A stretch of DNA of 64,000 bases from Allolobophora icterica (GCA_963556255.1 OY744611.1:36365485-36429484); one strand, 5' to 3'; numbered from the stretch's first letter, positions 46,013 through 62,092 are shown. Program-made: numbers and translations. The notes: generated by a model from the sequence alone, not told the origin.

Positions 46013-46465
46013 CTATCGAAAAGCTTTGGCAAGTGTTGTCCACTTCACTTCCCAGCCTCCTTCGATCGTTTGCAGCCACCCACTTTCACCAGGACATGGT
46101 AGCTTTGGAGCAGCTGGGAACATCTGTGCCCAGAAACGACCTGACTGGTTGGCAGCGCTCTTGGTGTGTTCCACAAGTGCAGCTTGAGTTGGTGGAAGGC
46201 CATCCACTGATCTGCCTTTCTGTGAGAACAGCTGCTTCCGTACCTCATTCACCTTCTCCTCACTGCTCGCACAGTCATACAGAAGAACTACAAAGCGCTC
46301 CAGTACATCGAGCTGATCATCAACAGAGTTGGAAGTTGATGCTAAGGTGCAGAAGGTTGGGGTAACGTAGTTGAATATCTTCCAATTGTACCACACCGTA
46401 CTTTTTCCACGGCCGGCAAAAAATGGTACTGTGTCACATCCGCTAAATGCGTGTAGGAAGGGCAA
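46013..46465 (-). pseudogene. Remnant of transposon-associated protein (HAFSGCDT family)
   Basis: 150 codons: FLHAFSGCDTVPFFAGRGK, then LDVLERFVVLLYDCAS, LPPTQAALVEHTKSA, GRFWAQMFPAAPKLPCP and WTTLAKAF, then stop. An earlier part of the same protein is on the same strand near 46841-46612 (ITFEYDELA, AVIVRMLKPDTACTC), separated by stops. The pattern matches repeat-encoded proteins common in marine invertebrate genomes, where a Cys-rich tail normally follows. Here the tail is absent. The C-terminal half is duplicated in inverted orientation at 46877-47112 because it lies in the arm of the fold-back. Confidence 0.6.
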
Positions 46466-46611
46466 GGCTACGCACTTCTCTGGGCCAAGGCACGTGCCAT
46501 ATCATGGGTTGGTAGTTACCTCGAGCTTTGCCTGATGAAAAGCCAACCCATAGTTCGTCAACGCTGAGCTGCTGAACTGCTGCTATGGCTTACACCAACA
46601 AGATGCCATGT

Positions 46612-46841
46612 ATGATGTACAACGTGTGCATGTGCATGCAGTGTCAGGCTTCAGCATCCTAACTATGACTGCTTCATCCAGGATAACACAATCAACAGTA
46701 TGTACACACAGTGAAAGGCCTGGCTGGATATCTGGGATGGCGTCATCTGTTGAAGTGGGAACAACCTCTTCTAGGAGCTCAATATGTCTGATTTGGTTCC
46801 TAGCCGCAAGCTCATCATATTCGAAAGTGATGGTGAGTGTC
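46612..46841 (-). pseudogene. Upstream piece of the HAFSGCDT-family remnant
   Basis: Translates as LTLTITFEYDELAARNQIRH, then a VVPTSTDD segment and AVIVRMLKPDTACTCTRC, then stop. It lies in the unpaired loop of the fold-back. The order matches the N-terminal side of the protein at 46013-46465. Confidence 0.5.
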
Positions 46842-46876
46842 AGTTAATAGCCCTACAAGCAGTGAGGACAAGGTGA

Positions 46877-47112
46877 ATGAGGTACGGAAGCAGCTGTTCT
46901 CATAGAAAGGCAGATCAGTGGATGGCCTTCCACCAACTCAAGCTGCACTTGTGGAACACACCAAGAGCGCTGCCAACCAGTCAGGTCGTTTCTGGGCACA
47001 GATGTTCCCAGCTGCTCCAAAGCTACCATGTCCTGGTGAAAGTGGGTGGCTGCAAACGATCGAAGGAGGCTGGGAAGTGAAGTGGACAACACTTGCCAAA
47101 GCTTTTCGATAG
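46877..47112 (+). pseudogene. Inverted duplicate of HAFSGCDT-family C-terminal half
   Basis: Plus-strand frames repeat LPPTQAALVEHTKSAANQSG, GRFWAQMFPAAPKLPCPGES and WTTLAKAFR, residue for residue as on the minus strand at 46013-46250. It is part of the right arm of the fold-back. Confidence 0.7.
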
Positions 47113-49370
47113 AACTGTTCAGATGTGGCTGCGAGAAGGGCTGTTGGGCATAGCGCAAATGTATGATAGCTGCTCAACAGTGTGCTGGTCTCTGTATGTG
47201 TAGAGGACTATGTGGCCGTGAATGACGTGAACGATTTTATATAACTCTGTGGGTAGTACTTTGTCTGGACTCTGGGCGCCGAAATGTGGACTAGCTGTAA
47301 TATTTTGTTCAATGTACATTTACGAGAACATTAGTAACATGCTGAATTGCTGATATACCATAAGTTGTTTATTTCCACATGAACATGAACACATCAACAA
47401 GTTTCAGAAATGGTTAGTTCCCTAGCAATCCTTGCCCAAACTAGGCCTACTGTAGGCCTATGCTTAACAACAAAAATTGTAATAATAATTTAAAGGTCAC
47501 CTTAACTACAAGATGGCTACCACAACTAGTTTTTCTCTTGTCGGTAAGTAATTGCAATTAGTTCTATGGGAAACCTTGCCCCTAAATATGTATCTTTAAA
47601 CATCAAGGTCCAGATTTGAAGTGAACTAGAAGCTGAGATATTTGAAAAATCTTTATTTGTGGTCGGCCATTTTGGAAAATGGCTGCCAGCGAGGCCAGAG
47701 TGCAAATCTGCGATGGCCCTATAGCTACAAAATTCCCTTAGGACATGTTCATACAATGTACCACATTTCATGCTTCTATCAGTTAATGAGCAATTGGTTC
47801 ATATATTGCACCGGACTGCCCCTTTCAGGTCACCTTAATTTCAAGATGGCTACCACAATTAGCTTTTCTCTTATAGTTAAGTGATTGCAATTAGTTCTAT
47901 TGAAATCCTTGCCCATAAATATGTATGTTTAGACACCAAGATTACGATTTTAAGTGAACTAGAAGCTGAGATATTGAAAAATCTCTATTTTCGGTCGGCC
48001 ATTTTGGAAAATGGCTGCCACTGAGGCCAGAAGGCAAATCTGTGATGGCCCTATAGCTACAAAATTCCCTTAGGTCATGTTCATACTATGTACCAAATTT
48101 CATGCTTCTATCAGTTTATGAGCAACTGATTCATAATTTGCACCGTACTGCCCCTTTCAGGCCACCTCAACTTCAAGATGGCTACCACAATTAGCTTTTC
48201 TCATATAGGTAGGTGATTGCAATTAGTTGTATTGAAATCCTTGCCCATAAATATGTATGTTTTGACACCAAGATTACGATTCCAAGTGAGCTAGAAGCTG
48301 AGATATTGAAAAATCTCTATTTTCGGTCGGCCATCTTGGAAAATGGCTGCCACTGAGGCCGGAATGCAAATCTGCGGTTGCCCTATATAGCTAAAAATTT
48401 TCTTCATCGTATGTTGCTACCATGTGCCAAATTTCATGCTTCCAACATCAAGTGAGCAATTTTTACACCAAGCTGACTGACTAATTGGCAGTTTTTAAGG
48501 TGCGGATATGACGTCATGCTAAAACGTCCGCTAGGGGGCCTAAACCATGACAGAAAAATTGGCAACAAATTTTTTCTGCTTCAGAACTAAAATATCATTA
48601 ATTTAAACATCATTGCCAAGATTCTACCCAAAATCTCTGTTCCCTTTCTTTTTTGTGACATAAGCCAACGGACTATAACGTGTCTTCCCCGCAGATGCAA
48701 CTACATCAAAAGAAAAAACACATCTCGTAATCACGAGATTTCACAGCGCCCAGACAGCTAATTCACGGGAACCGGCTTACTCACAGGCGTATTCCCAAAG
48801 AATCATCATAGCCCAGCATCCGTCGACCCCTCCCCCACCCTCCCCTCACAACAGCGTCGGATTTCACTCGACCGTGTTTCCGTCAACCGTGACGGTTCGT
48901 TCCGCTTCGCTGCGTCCGCAGAATGGGTGCCTCCGTCGCCAAATAACACGAGACGCGTCTACTACGCCATCTATCGATCGTATTCGTCTTCAGTTTCGTC
49001 GGCTGAACGTGGCAGAGAATGCCATCGCCTGCCATTAATCATCTCTCACCAGCAGAATTTAGCTGCTGCTGCTGCAAAGGACATTGTCCGTCGGACTCGA
49101 CGAAGCTGTCTAAATTCACGATAACTAGGTATTTCAATCAATAAACGACTCATTCAGTATAAGGGGCCTAGTTATATCCAGGGCTACTATAGACGGAGGG
49201 TATACGCGGGTATACAGCATACATACTCGCCTCTAGAGACCGTATATATACTGACCTAAAAAAATTTTGTTTAGTATACTCACCTCTGGAGAGCGTGTAG
49301 CCTACTCACCTTCAAAAGGTACTCTAACATATTTTTTACATACCGTACAGTGTAGACTGTATACTATAAC

Positions 49371-49931
49371 CAGTGATGGGCAATAGGCCCTAGTTAACTA
49401 AAAAGTTGCTAACTTTTAGTTTAACTAAATTTTTTTATTTAAGGATGACGTTTAACTAAAAATTTTAGTTTAGTTAAAAACATAGTTTAACTAAAAAAAT
49501 TTAGTTGCTAACTAAAAAGTTTAACTAAAAAATCAGCAATACGCAACTATTTTCCACAATGAACATTGACAACTGTCAACAACTCAACGCGAAACTTAGT
49601 GATTAACACTGCATGGTTTTAGCATTAACATCCTGTTTTTAAATTCATACACTACTTATAGCATGCCAATAACTGTATGCTAGAACACTACACATTGCAT
49701 AGTTTGAAGGTGAAATTGTCACCGACACTCTGCATTATTACAGTTCACTTAACCTCTGTTCTTGTGAAAATGTTTGTCGTAAAAAGTTGGAAAAAAAAGT
49801 TGGAAACAGCTTAACTACTTTTTTAGTTTAGTTAACTAATTTCCAAAATTAGTTGCCAACTTTAAACTATATTTTATTAGTTGGAAAATAGTTTTAGTTT
49901 AACTAAAAAAATAGTTTAGTGCCCATCACTG
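49371..49931. mobile_element. hAT MITE, copy 2 (561 bp)
   Basis: Same family as 38425-38977, with ends CAGTGATGGGCA and TGCCCATCACTG. Flanking 8-mers are ACTATAAC (49363-49370) and AATATAAC (49932-49939), 7 of 8 identical. Confidence 0.92.
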
Positions 49932-50579
49932 AATATAACTTTTAAAAATTTCAGTTTTAAATTTAATTATTTCTGTTTCCTTGACCTGGATGCAAAAACA
50001 TTAATTTTTCAATAAATTTTAGCATAGCTGAGGCATCAGAAATTGAGGCCTTCCGTCATTTCAATAGCTTAAATGCTCACCAAATCGTTTCCATATTTCA
50101 AAAAAGTTTCTTGGTTTGGGCTTAGGGGGCACATCCCCCTCAGTGTTTTGGAAAACTAACCCGTAGCACTAGCGTGTACTCGCCTCTAATTTTACCAAGT
50201 GCTACAGCCCTGGTTATATCAGTACACTGTTTGTATTTCAATCAACAGAGAGGTATTTCAATCAACAGAGATGTTTTCAATCAACAGAGAGGTATTCCAA
50301 TCAATTGAAAAACGTGGGCTTGTCACTTTTGTACACGGGTTCGAATCCATATACTCGTCATGTGAAATCGACATGCATTGCCGAACTATGTGTAATGTCA
50401 AAGACCAACACCTTCAATACCAATACCAATAGTCTAATACCCCAATGCATGTGTGCTTATCATATGCCAATAAAGGCTACTTACTTATCTACTAAAAGTA
50501 CCTCCACAATGCTATACAGCTATTTTAATCGTTGCATATTTCAATCAACTAATTAAAGTAATATAGGGTAGAAGAGCAT

Positions 50580-50925
50580 TCCCTTAGGACAACCTCCAAC
50601 GACCACTGGTACAAAGTCTTAGCGACTTCGTTTTCTCGGCCTCAGTAGGCCTATACGAGGGCGGGTGGCATGTCCATTTCCAGTCTACAACTAGCCAGCT
50701 AAAAGTACAACACATTACAACTGTCGTATCACCATCCTTCCAAAGTTCAAAAGTGCACAAACACACTACCATACAACATCAATTGCGCTGAGCAATTGCG
50801 AGTTAAAGAATCTCTCGACGGCTCTTCAGTCTACATAGTACAGTAACTGTCTCAGTGAGGCTCAAACCCATACTCTGCATTACAGACCGAGTGTTCTATC
50901 CATTTGGCTACCATGCCCCATGTGA
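50580..50925 (-). mobile_element. tRNA-derived SINE
   Basis: The minus-strand head (about 50923-50855) has TAGCCAAATGGATAGAAC and GGTTTGAGCC. The body shares GCACTTTTGAACTTTGGAAG with 44700-44720, and the end shares GAGGCCGAGAAAACGAAGTC with the SINE at 8213-8536. Confidence 0.6.
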
Positions 50926-51295
50926 ACCAATATCAAACCAATCCAAAAATGTGAACCAGTATCAAACATTTTTTCATATTTTAATCAAGATTTACAAAGT
51001 GAATATAGAACAAAGTTGGAATGTGTGGAAAGTTACATCATTCACAGTTCATCCTAGTAATCTGAGCCAATGATTACAATATGGAATAAACGCGAGTTCT
51101 ATCCGAGCGCTCTATCCATTTCGCTACCATGCCCCACACAAACCAAACCAAAAACGTGAACCAATAACAAACATATTTTTTTCATATTTAATCAAGATTT
51201 ACAAAGTGAATATAGAAAGTTGGAATGTGTGGAAAGTTACACCATTTACAGTTCATCCTAGTAATCTGAGCCAATGATTACGATATGGAATAAAC
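50880..51295. repeat. Tandem duplication, about 225-bp period
   Basis: 50880-51085 and 51107-51292 are near-identical, sharing TCTATCCATTT, GCTACCATGCCCCA, TTAATCAAGATTTACAAAGT and AATCTGAGCCAATGATTAC. The copied block includes part of the SINE head. Confidence 0.85.
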
Positions 51296-51299
51296 GCTA

Positions 51300-54163
51300 C
51301 ACAGTACAATTTGGCATAAAAATCCAGTAGAGCACGAAGCTAAAATTCATGTACAACTCAGTTATTTTATTATAATCCCGAATATAATAACACATCGCTA
51401 CACTTTCAGATACTTTCCTACATAAAATTTAAATATTTTCTCAATACTCTTTAAACAATCCACAATTACTGTTTAGATTACTGAGAAGATTTTCTCCAAG
51501 TGAGCATCATTGCACTGATAAATACATCTATTCCATGATATTCAGTTTTAAATACACTATATTTCATTTTAAATATTTAGTTTAACATATTGCAACTTTT
51601 AAAAAATGTGTACATCCTGCTTAGAAATATATCACTGAGCACTTGCCACATATGCGCTTAGCATTCAAGTGGTGCTTTAGAAATTTGGAGTTCACAATTA
51701 CAATCGACAAATAATCAGTTTTTATTCAGCAACCAAACTTCCCGATCACACTTAGGCTTGCCATATCTCTTGGGTGCCATTAGTAAATCCCCAATCACCA
51801 TTTAAATATTTTAATAAGTCTCTAAATTGAAATAAATCATTCCAATAACTAAATTGTATTTTAATAAGCCATTAAATATTCTTAGTCTAACTACATCTAT
51901 TTTCCAATCCTGAAATCTAATTAAAAACATGAAAAATTGCAAAATAAAACTCGTAACACTTAAAAAATATCACAAACTGTTAAAGAATTGTCGTTCAATG
52001 AGCACGTGTCAATTATATTAAAAAAAACTCTGCTACACTAGGCCTAGTTGTAGAATGAAATCATAAACACCTACAACAGTCTTCTTAACCCGTCTTAACC
52101 TTTTAACGACGAGAGGGATAAGTTTTCCATACATTTTAGTGCACGCTCGTCGTTACAGCGTCAATGATTCTCAAAATGCAACGAGCGTTCTCCTAATCAG
52201 AGCATCCAAATTTATCGCAATTACAATTTCTTGGAATTAGAAACTTGAGAAACTGCAACACTGTGTGCAGGTACGATGAAAGTCTGACCTTATGACCGTG
52301 AATGCAACGCATATAATCGCAACTTCTGACCAAATAACAATCTAGGCTCTCCCGCAACGACTTTTGTTATTAACAGGCAAACAACTGGCATTACAGTGGG
52401 TAACCAGTCTGTCAATAACGAACTCCATGGAGGCATTTAGGAGGCCAATAACGAATACAACAGAAAAACCAACCCTGTTTCAGAGCAGCAGGAGATCACT
52501 GAATTAACCCAATGGAGAACCAGGTCATTTGGGCAAAGCAAGTGACCAGTCTGTTAAAGTAACGTGAATATGTAAAAACAAGAAACAAGCACAAAGGAGC
52601 AACAGGTAACCAGCGTAACATGTACAAAGTCCATACAAGAATCAAAAAGACCAGCAAACTGACGTAAACTAGGGCTATATAAAGTTACTTCTTGCTATGA
52701 GCAGCCAAAGGGCTAAACCAATAAAAGCCGTTCAGCCATTAACTCATCTGCAACCTTGCCAAGAGGTTAAAACTATAGAAGGCCAAACGAAATAACTGAT
52801 ATCAACGTTGCAACTAAAATCACTCATTAATCACGAAGTAGTTAACTTCACTCAATTAAAATTAGCACCCTTAGAAGGAAACAGAAGTTTCATCACAAAA
52901 GACTTCATCGAACAAGTCTAGATACACCAAACAACCCCATTCTCTACGAATACCCGATCACTGCTTCATGAATATTCAATCAGTCTTATGCACATTGAAT
53001 CTGTGCTTTACAAATATTCAATCATCGCCTGAGGGATATTAATCAGTGCTTCAGGAATATTCAGTGTCTTTATGAATATTCAGTTAGTGCCAGTGTCATA
53101 GCTATATCCCTTCAGTGACTACCTGGTAAATATCAAATATGTGACATATAAACAGTCCGTATTTGCCTTAAGAATATTCAACACATGACCTATGGATGTT
53201 ATTCTAAATCAGTGTTTAATGAATATTCAGTCTCTCAAAAGTAGTGCCAATATGCAAAAACTTCTATGCCCACTGAATAAACTTACAGCTAGTCATACAT
53301 ATTCATGAGCAATTGCTATCGATTATTATTACATACTAGCTTATTTGGAATCTTAGTAAACAATATCAACAAAAAACTCATGCTTATGATAAAATTGACA
53401 CCAAAAGTTACATAGGGCCAGATTTAGCCATCTAGTCCAAATCAGAATCAATTGAATTTTACAGATTTTTGCCTCTGTATTAGTACCACAGTTAGATTCT
53501 TGTTTCATAGCAGCATCAATTGTCGAGAATTGTCTTTGTTTTAAAATCAAGTCATTAAGATTTAAATCATAAAACTGAAATCATGTTCATGCATACATTG
53601 TAATGTAGCAGCTTCATGATTTGTGCTTTCGGTAGGTTAATTATAAAGGTGCTACAGAAATGTGCGGACGGACATCTGCACAGCTGGTATACAGTAATTG
53701 AGGTGAGGAATGAGACTGGAATGATTAAGAGCCACCATGTGCACCTGTCAGACATTTATGTAGCACCATTTTTGGGACCCATAAATGCTTCTTATATTGC
53801 CAACTGATGCTCTGGATTGCCATTAGAACCACAAAACACAAGATGCTCTGAGCCAGTCCCTGGACTGACGCCGTTAAAATTGGGATAACTCCAACCCCGA
53901 CCCAAATCTAAGATCAGCTTAAACTCTAACCCCAACCCAAATTCAAACCCAAGACCGCAAGCCCCAGACCCCATTTGAAACTCTGAACTTAACCCAGACC
54001 CCAACCCCATCCCAGAACCTAACCCAAGACTGTTCCAGACTGCAAAAGTCCATCCCAAACCTCAGAAAGTCATAGTTTTCCGAATACAGAAACAAAATCA
54101 AACTCAGAATCAATCCAATTCACTCCTCCTTTCTTCCATCCGCCTGTCAATTCCACTTTTCCA
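51300..54163 (-). other. Downstream region and probable 3' UTR of RAB11
   Basis: AT-rich, no supported coding exon. It contains a cluster of GAATATTCA motifs (52965-53310) and C-rich low complexity of the pattern AACCCCGACCCAAAT (53870-54060). The polyadenylation site is not resolved. Confidence 0.4.
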
Positions 54164-58970
<4,807 letters not shown>

Positions 58971-59867
58971 TGTTAATAACTGACGATTAGATGCTGATTA
59001 GATGTTACACTTTTTCGCCCTCAAATCACGAACTTCTAAGTCGACCCGCACCCACAAGTCGCACTCTGAAGTCTAAACAGAACAGAAAAAATAATACTAA
59101 TTCTAAGATTACGGCGCGTCACATTAAAACTCGGCAATAAAATATCTAAATGACTGCTAAGCAGTCAAGAAGTGAGATTTTATTGGAAAGATGATATCAG
59201 ATTGGAACAAAATGTCACTGTCACGTATGACGCATACAGGAAGCTGTCGTTTAAGACGAGTTTCTGACCACGTCCTAGGCTTAGTAATTTCTGACTCATG
59301 CTAAATTTATTTATGATCTTCTGAACGAAAATTACACGCAACCAGTAAAATTACAGACCTGAATAGGAACACAAAAATTACGATTGGTAACCACGGAGCA
59401 ACGCTGTTCAAGATAAGATATCATAATAGCGCTATACAATTGCAGCGTTTTAATGGCAAGTTTAGCATTTTCTAGCGCTATCCGTCTGTAATCTAGACGG
59501 TCTTGAGTTTTTATTTGAAACTGCACTGGTATAAAATGCTTCGACATAATCGGAAAATATTATCGTTCTTAAGTACATTTTCTATTTGAAATTACAGAAT
59601 ATATCAATTATAAACTTTTGCTAAATAATAATAATAATAATAATCTTCGTTTAATATCGTCAAACTGACAACAACAACGCAGTATGATTACAAATCAGTA
59701 TGAACGGATGATCACAAGTTATTACAGGAGTCGAATTTAACTGTACACGGCAGCCATGCAAGGCGCCCATCACGTCATAAATCTCATTTTAACAACGCGC
59801 CATCTCGCGAATGAAAGGTTGAGTGGACCTAAATTTGGGAGGGTAGCGGGAAGCGATCCCGCTACCT

Positions 59868-60113
59868 CAGTGTGATTCTCCTTACAGATTTTATTTTAGT
59901 TATAGTTACAGTTAATGGTTTTTTATTTTAGTTATAGTTACAGTTATAGTTAGTAGCGATGAATTTTCGTTAGTCTTATTTTCGTTATAGTTATAGTTAT
60001 AGTTAATGATATTTTTTGTTACATTTATAGTTATCGTTAACGAAATCATTCTTGCTTCGTTAACGAACATTTTCGTTATCGTTAACGTTAGGGGCCTAAC
60101 GAGAATCACACTG
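59868..60113. mobile_element. hAT MITE split from its right target duplication
   Basis: 13-bp perfect ends CAGTGTGATTCTC and GAGAATCACACTG. The left duplication CGCTACCT is at 59860-59867. The matching copy is not adjacent on the right but at 61075-61082, beyond the element at 60117-61067. The interior is (GTTATA)n-like: ATAGTTATAGTTA and GTTAACGTTA. Confidence 0.85.
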
Positions 60114-60130
60114 CGCCAGTCTTGTTGTCC

Positions 60131-60156
60131 TCGAGACCAAGGTCTTGGTCTCGAGT
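60131..60156. repeat. 26-bp palindrome at element end
   Basis: CTCGAGACCAAG, GT, CTTGGTCTCGAG: 12-bp perfect arms at the left end of element A. The same occurs at 62875-62900 in element B. Confidence 0.9.
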
Positions 60157-60174
60157 GCGCTCGAGTTCGTTTTT

Positions 60175-60290
60175 AAAAGTCTTGGTCTTGGTCTTGGTCT
60201 TGAGGTTCAAGGTCTTGGTCTTGGTCTTGGTCTTGAGGTTCAAGGTCTTGGTCTTGGTCTTGGTCTTGAGGTTCAAAGTCTTGGTCTTGG
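60175..60290. repeat. 33-bp minisatellite, left array of element A
   Basis: About 3.5 units of AGGTCTTGGTCTTGG, TCTTGGTCTTGAGGTTCA. Open frames in every register are artefacts. Confidence 0.95.
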
Positions 60291-60823
60291 TTTTTCAAGA
60301 CCAAGACCAAGACCGACTGAATTTTAAATTTTTCCGCAGCCATTGCGGTCAATAACGGTTTCAAAAAGGCTCACGATTTATACATATAAATCCAGTGCTT
60401 GAATAGCTACTGTGTGTGCCAGCGACTTCAGCACCTATGAAAAGTAGGTCAAGCCAAAATCGGTAGGAAGATAGATTTCCATACATCGAAATTGGTTCAA
60501 ATCTATCTATCTCCGGCTCATCATGGAAAGAAACATGACCACCACACACGATTTAGACATGTAAATGATCTCTTTTTTACATGGCGAAATTTTTATGAGG
60601 CCCCACAAGGCACGTCTTGGTCAGAAAATTCTGAGCGAATTGGTTTTTATAAAATGCAACCGGCATTTGAAATAACATTTTGCATGAAGGACTTAATTTG
60701 TAAATTCGAATTCAGAAATTCTCTGCAGTCTGCATTTAGAGTTGGTTTGCTTCATTAAAGTAGCGAGTAGTCCGACTTGACAGTTTTTAGTAAGGAATAG
60801 TGTGGATATGATTGTGATTTTTG

Positions 60824-61050
60824 GGTCTTGGTCTTGGTCTTGAGGTTCAAGGTCTTGGTCTTGGTCTTGGTCTTGAGGTTCAAGGTCTTGGTCTTGGTCT
60901 TGGTCTTGAGGTTCAAGGTCTTGGTCTTGGTCTTGGTCTTGAGGTTCAAGGTCTTGGTCTTGGTCTTGGTCTTGAGGTTCAAGGTCTTGGTCTTGGTCTT
61001 GGTCTTGAGGTTCAAGGTCTTGGTCTTGGTCTTGGTCTTGAGGTTTAAGG
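60824..61050. repeat. 33-bp minisatellite, right array of element A
   Basis: About 7 units of the same 33-bp sequence and same orientation as the left array. Confidence 0.95.
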
Positions 61051-61311
61051 TCTTGATAACAAGACTGGTGACTGCGCTACCTCTTGCTCTTCACGCCAGT
61101 GATGTTACCACTAGGCCCTACTCTATGGAATGTAAAGGATTTCAATACGAATTTCAAAGGTGGCTTTCTTAGCTGGAATCTAATAAATTATAATCAATTC
61201 CATTTCGTCCTAATCAATTCAACTCAATTTTATTCTGGTATAAGATGCAATTTATTCTAATCAACCACAAACCAATCGGTAGCCTATATAAGGCAGAAAA
61301 TATATATATAT

Positions 61312-61520
61312 ATATGCTGAAATCATTATAGGCCTAGGCCTAATGCACAGATTGCTAGGCCTATCTAAACTTTTTAAATTTAGATTAGTTTTAGGAATCG
61401 ATGAATCTTTAGTTAGGCCTGTGCAAGCCAGTCTACATTGTTTACTAATGTTACAGTCTATTTCAAATAGGCCTAATTATGTATAGGCCTACACCGTTCT
61501 GTAGGCCTACAATATATGCG
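61312..61520. other. TAGGCCTA-rich AT stretch
   Basis: At least eight copies of AGGCCTA/TAGGCCT within 210 bp, no coding potential. Confidence 0.6.
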
Positions 61521-62092
61521 ATGCACATTATTTTGCTTGTCAGATGTCAGTCCTCTATCTATAGGACTAAAATAAAAGCTATAGTTGTCACTAAATTGAT
61601 CTATTTTTATTTAGACCGATAATCTAATACAGAGGTTTTCAAACTTTTTGGACCAGGGACTCTTATTTTTTCTAGGCATAGCTCGCGGACCCCTTAAGTA
61701 TTTAAAAAGTAAAATTTACCACTTAAAATTTAATCAAAATAACAGGCAGACTATTTTCACAACGCAAGCTTGCTTATGACAATGAGGACTCAGAGGTGTC
61801 TATCCCCCCCCCAGTCATTGGAGCAACTTCCCTCCCCTCCCCTCCTCTTCCCTTTCCCCTTCCTTCCCCCTACTAATGATGGCACATACACTGACAGATC
61901 TCCCCCACCCATTTCTAGGATGGAGCATTTGCTCCAAGGCTTCTATGGTGTAGACGCCTCTGTGAGGACTATAATGTAAAAAGTAACACTGAATAAATTG
62001 CTACTAACTTCCTGCAATAATTTTTATGGAACACAGTCATTTTAAGAAATCATGCAATAACATCGGTTTCCCAAAAAACGAATAATGTCAGT

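Larger units (their letters stand above)
44868..48675. mobile_element. 3.8-kb fold-back transposon
   Basis: Left arm 44868-46269 and right arm 46859-48675 are reverse complements over almost their whole length, with a loop of about 590 bp. The outermost 20 bp, TAGTCCGTTGGCTTATGTCA, are identical and flanked by TAA on both sides (44865-44867, 48676-48678), a possible 3-bp target duplication. Each arm holds three tandem units of about 330 bp (landmark CAGCCATTTTCCAAGATGG). The right arm has about 400 bp (47240-47640) missing from the left. Two frames of a transposon-associated protein lie at the centre. No transposase or host gene was found. Confidence 0.85.
60117..61067 (+). mobile_element. 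hAT element with 33-bp minisatellite, copy A (nested)
   Basis: Starts CAGTCTTGTTGTC and ends AACAAGACTG. It inserted at the right border of the MITE 59868-60113. The flanking 8-mers are CACTGCGC (60109-60116) and GACTGCGC (61070-61077), with two extra bases GT. It has 33-bp repeats at 60175-60290 and 60824-61050. The middle retains a hAT transposase C-terminal piece broken by a foreign segment at about 60440-60575. Confidence 0.85.

Noticed and set aside
60122..61172. Plus- and minus-strand frames of VLVLRFK or KTKTLNL repeats
   Set aside because: Products of the 33-bp array of the hAT elements; every frame is open.
61630..61962. Further hAT MITE starting CAGAGGTTTTCAAAC
   Set aside because: The start resembles known hAT MITE ends, but the only nearby right end (GCCTCTG) pairs over 6 bp and no 8-bp duplication is present.
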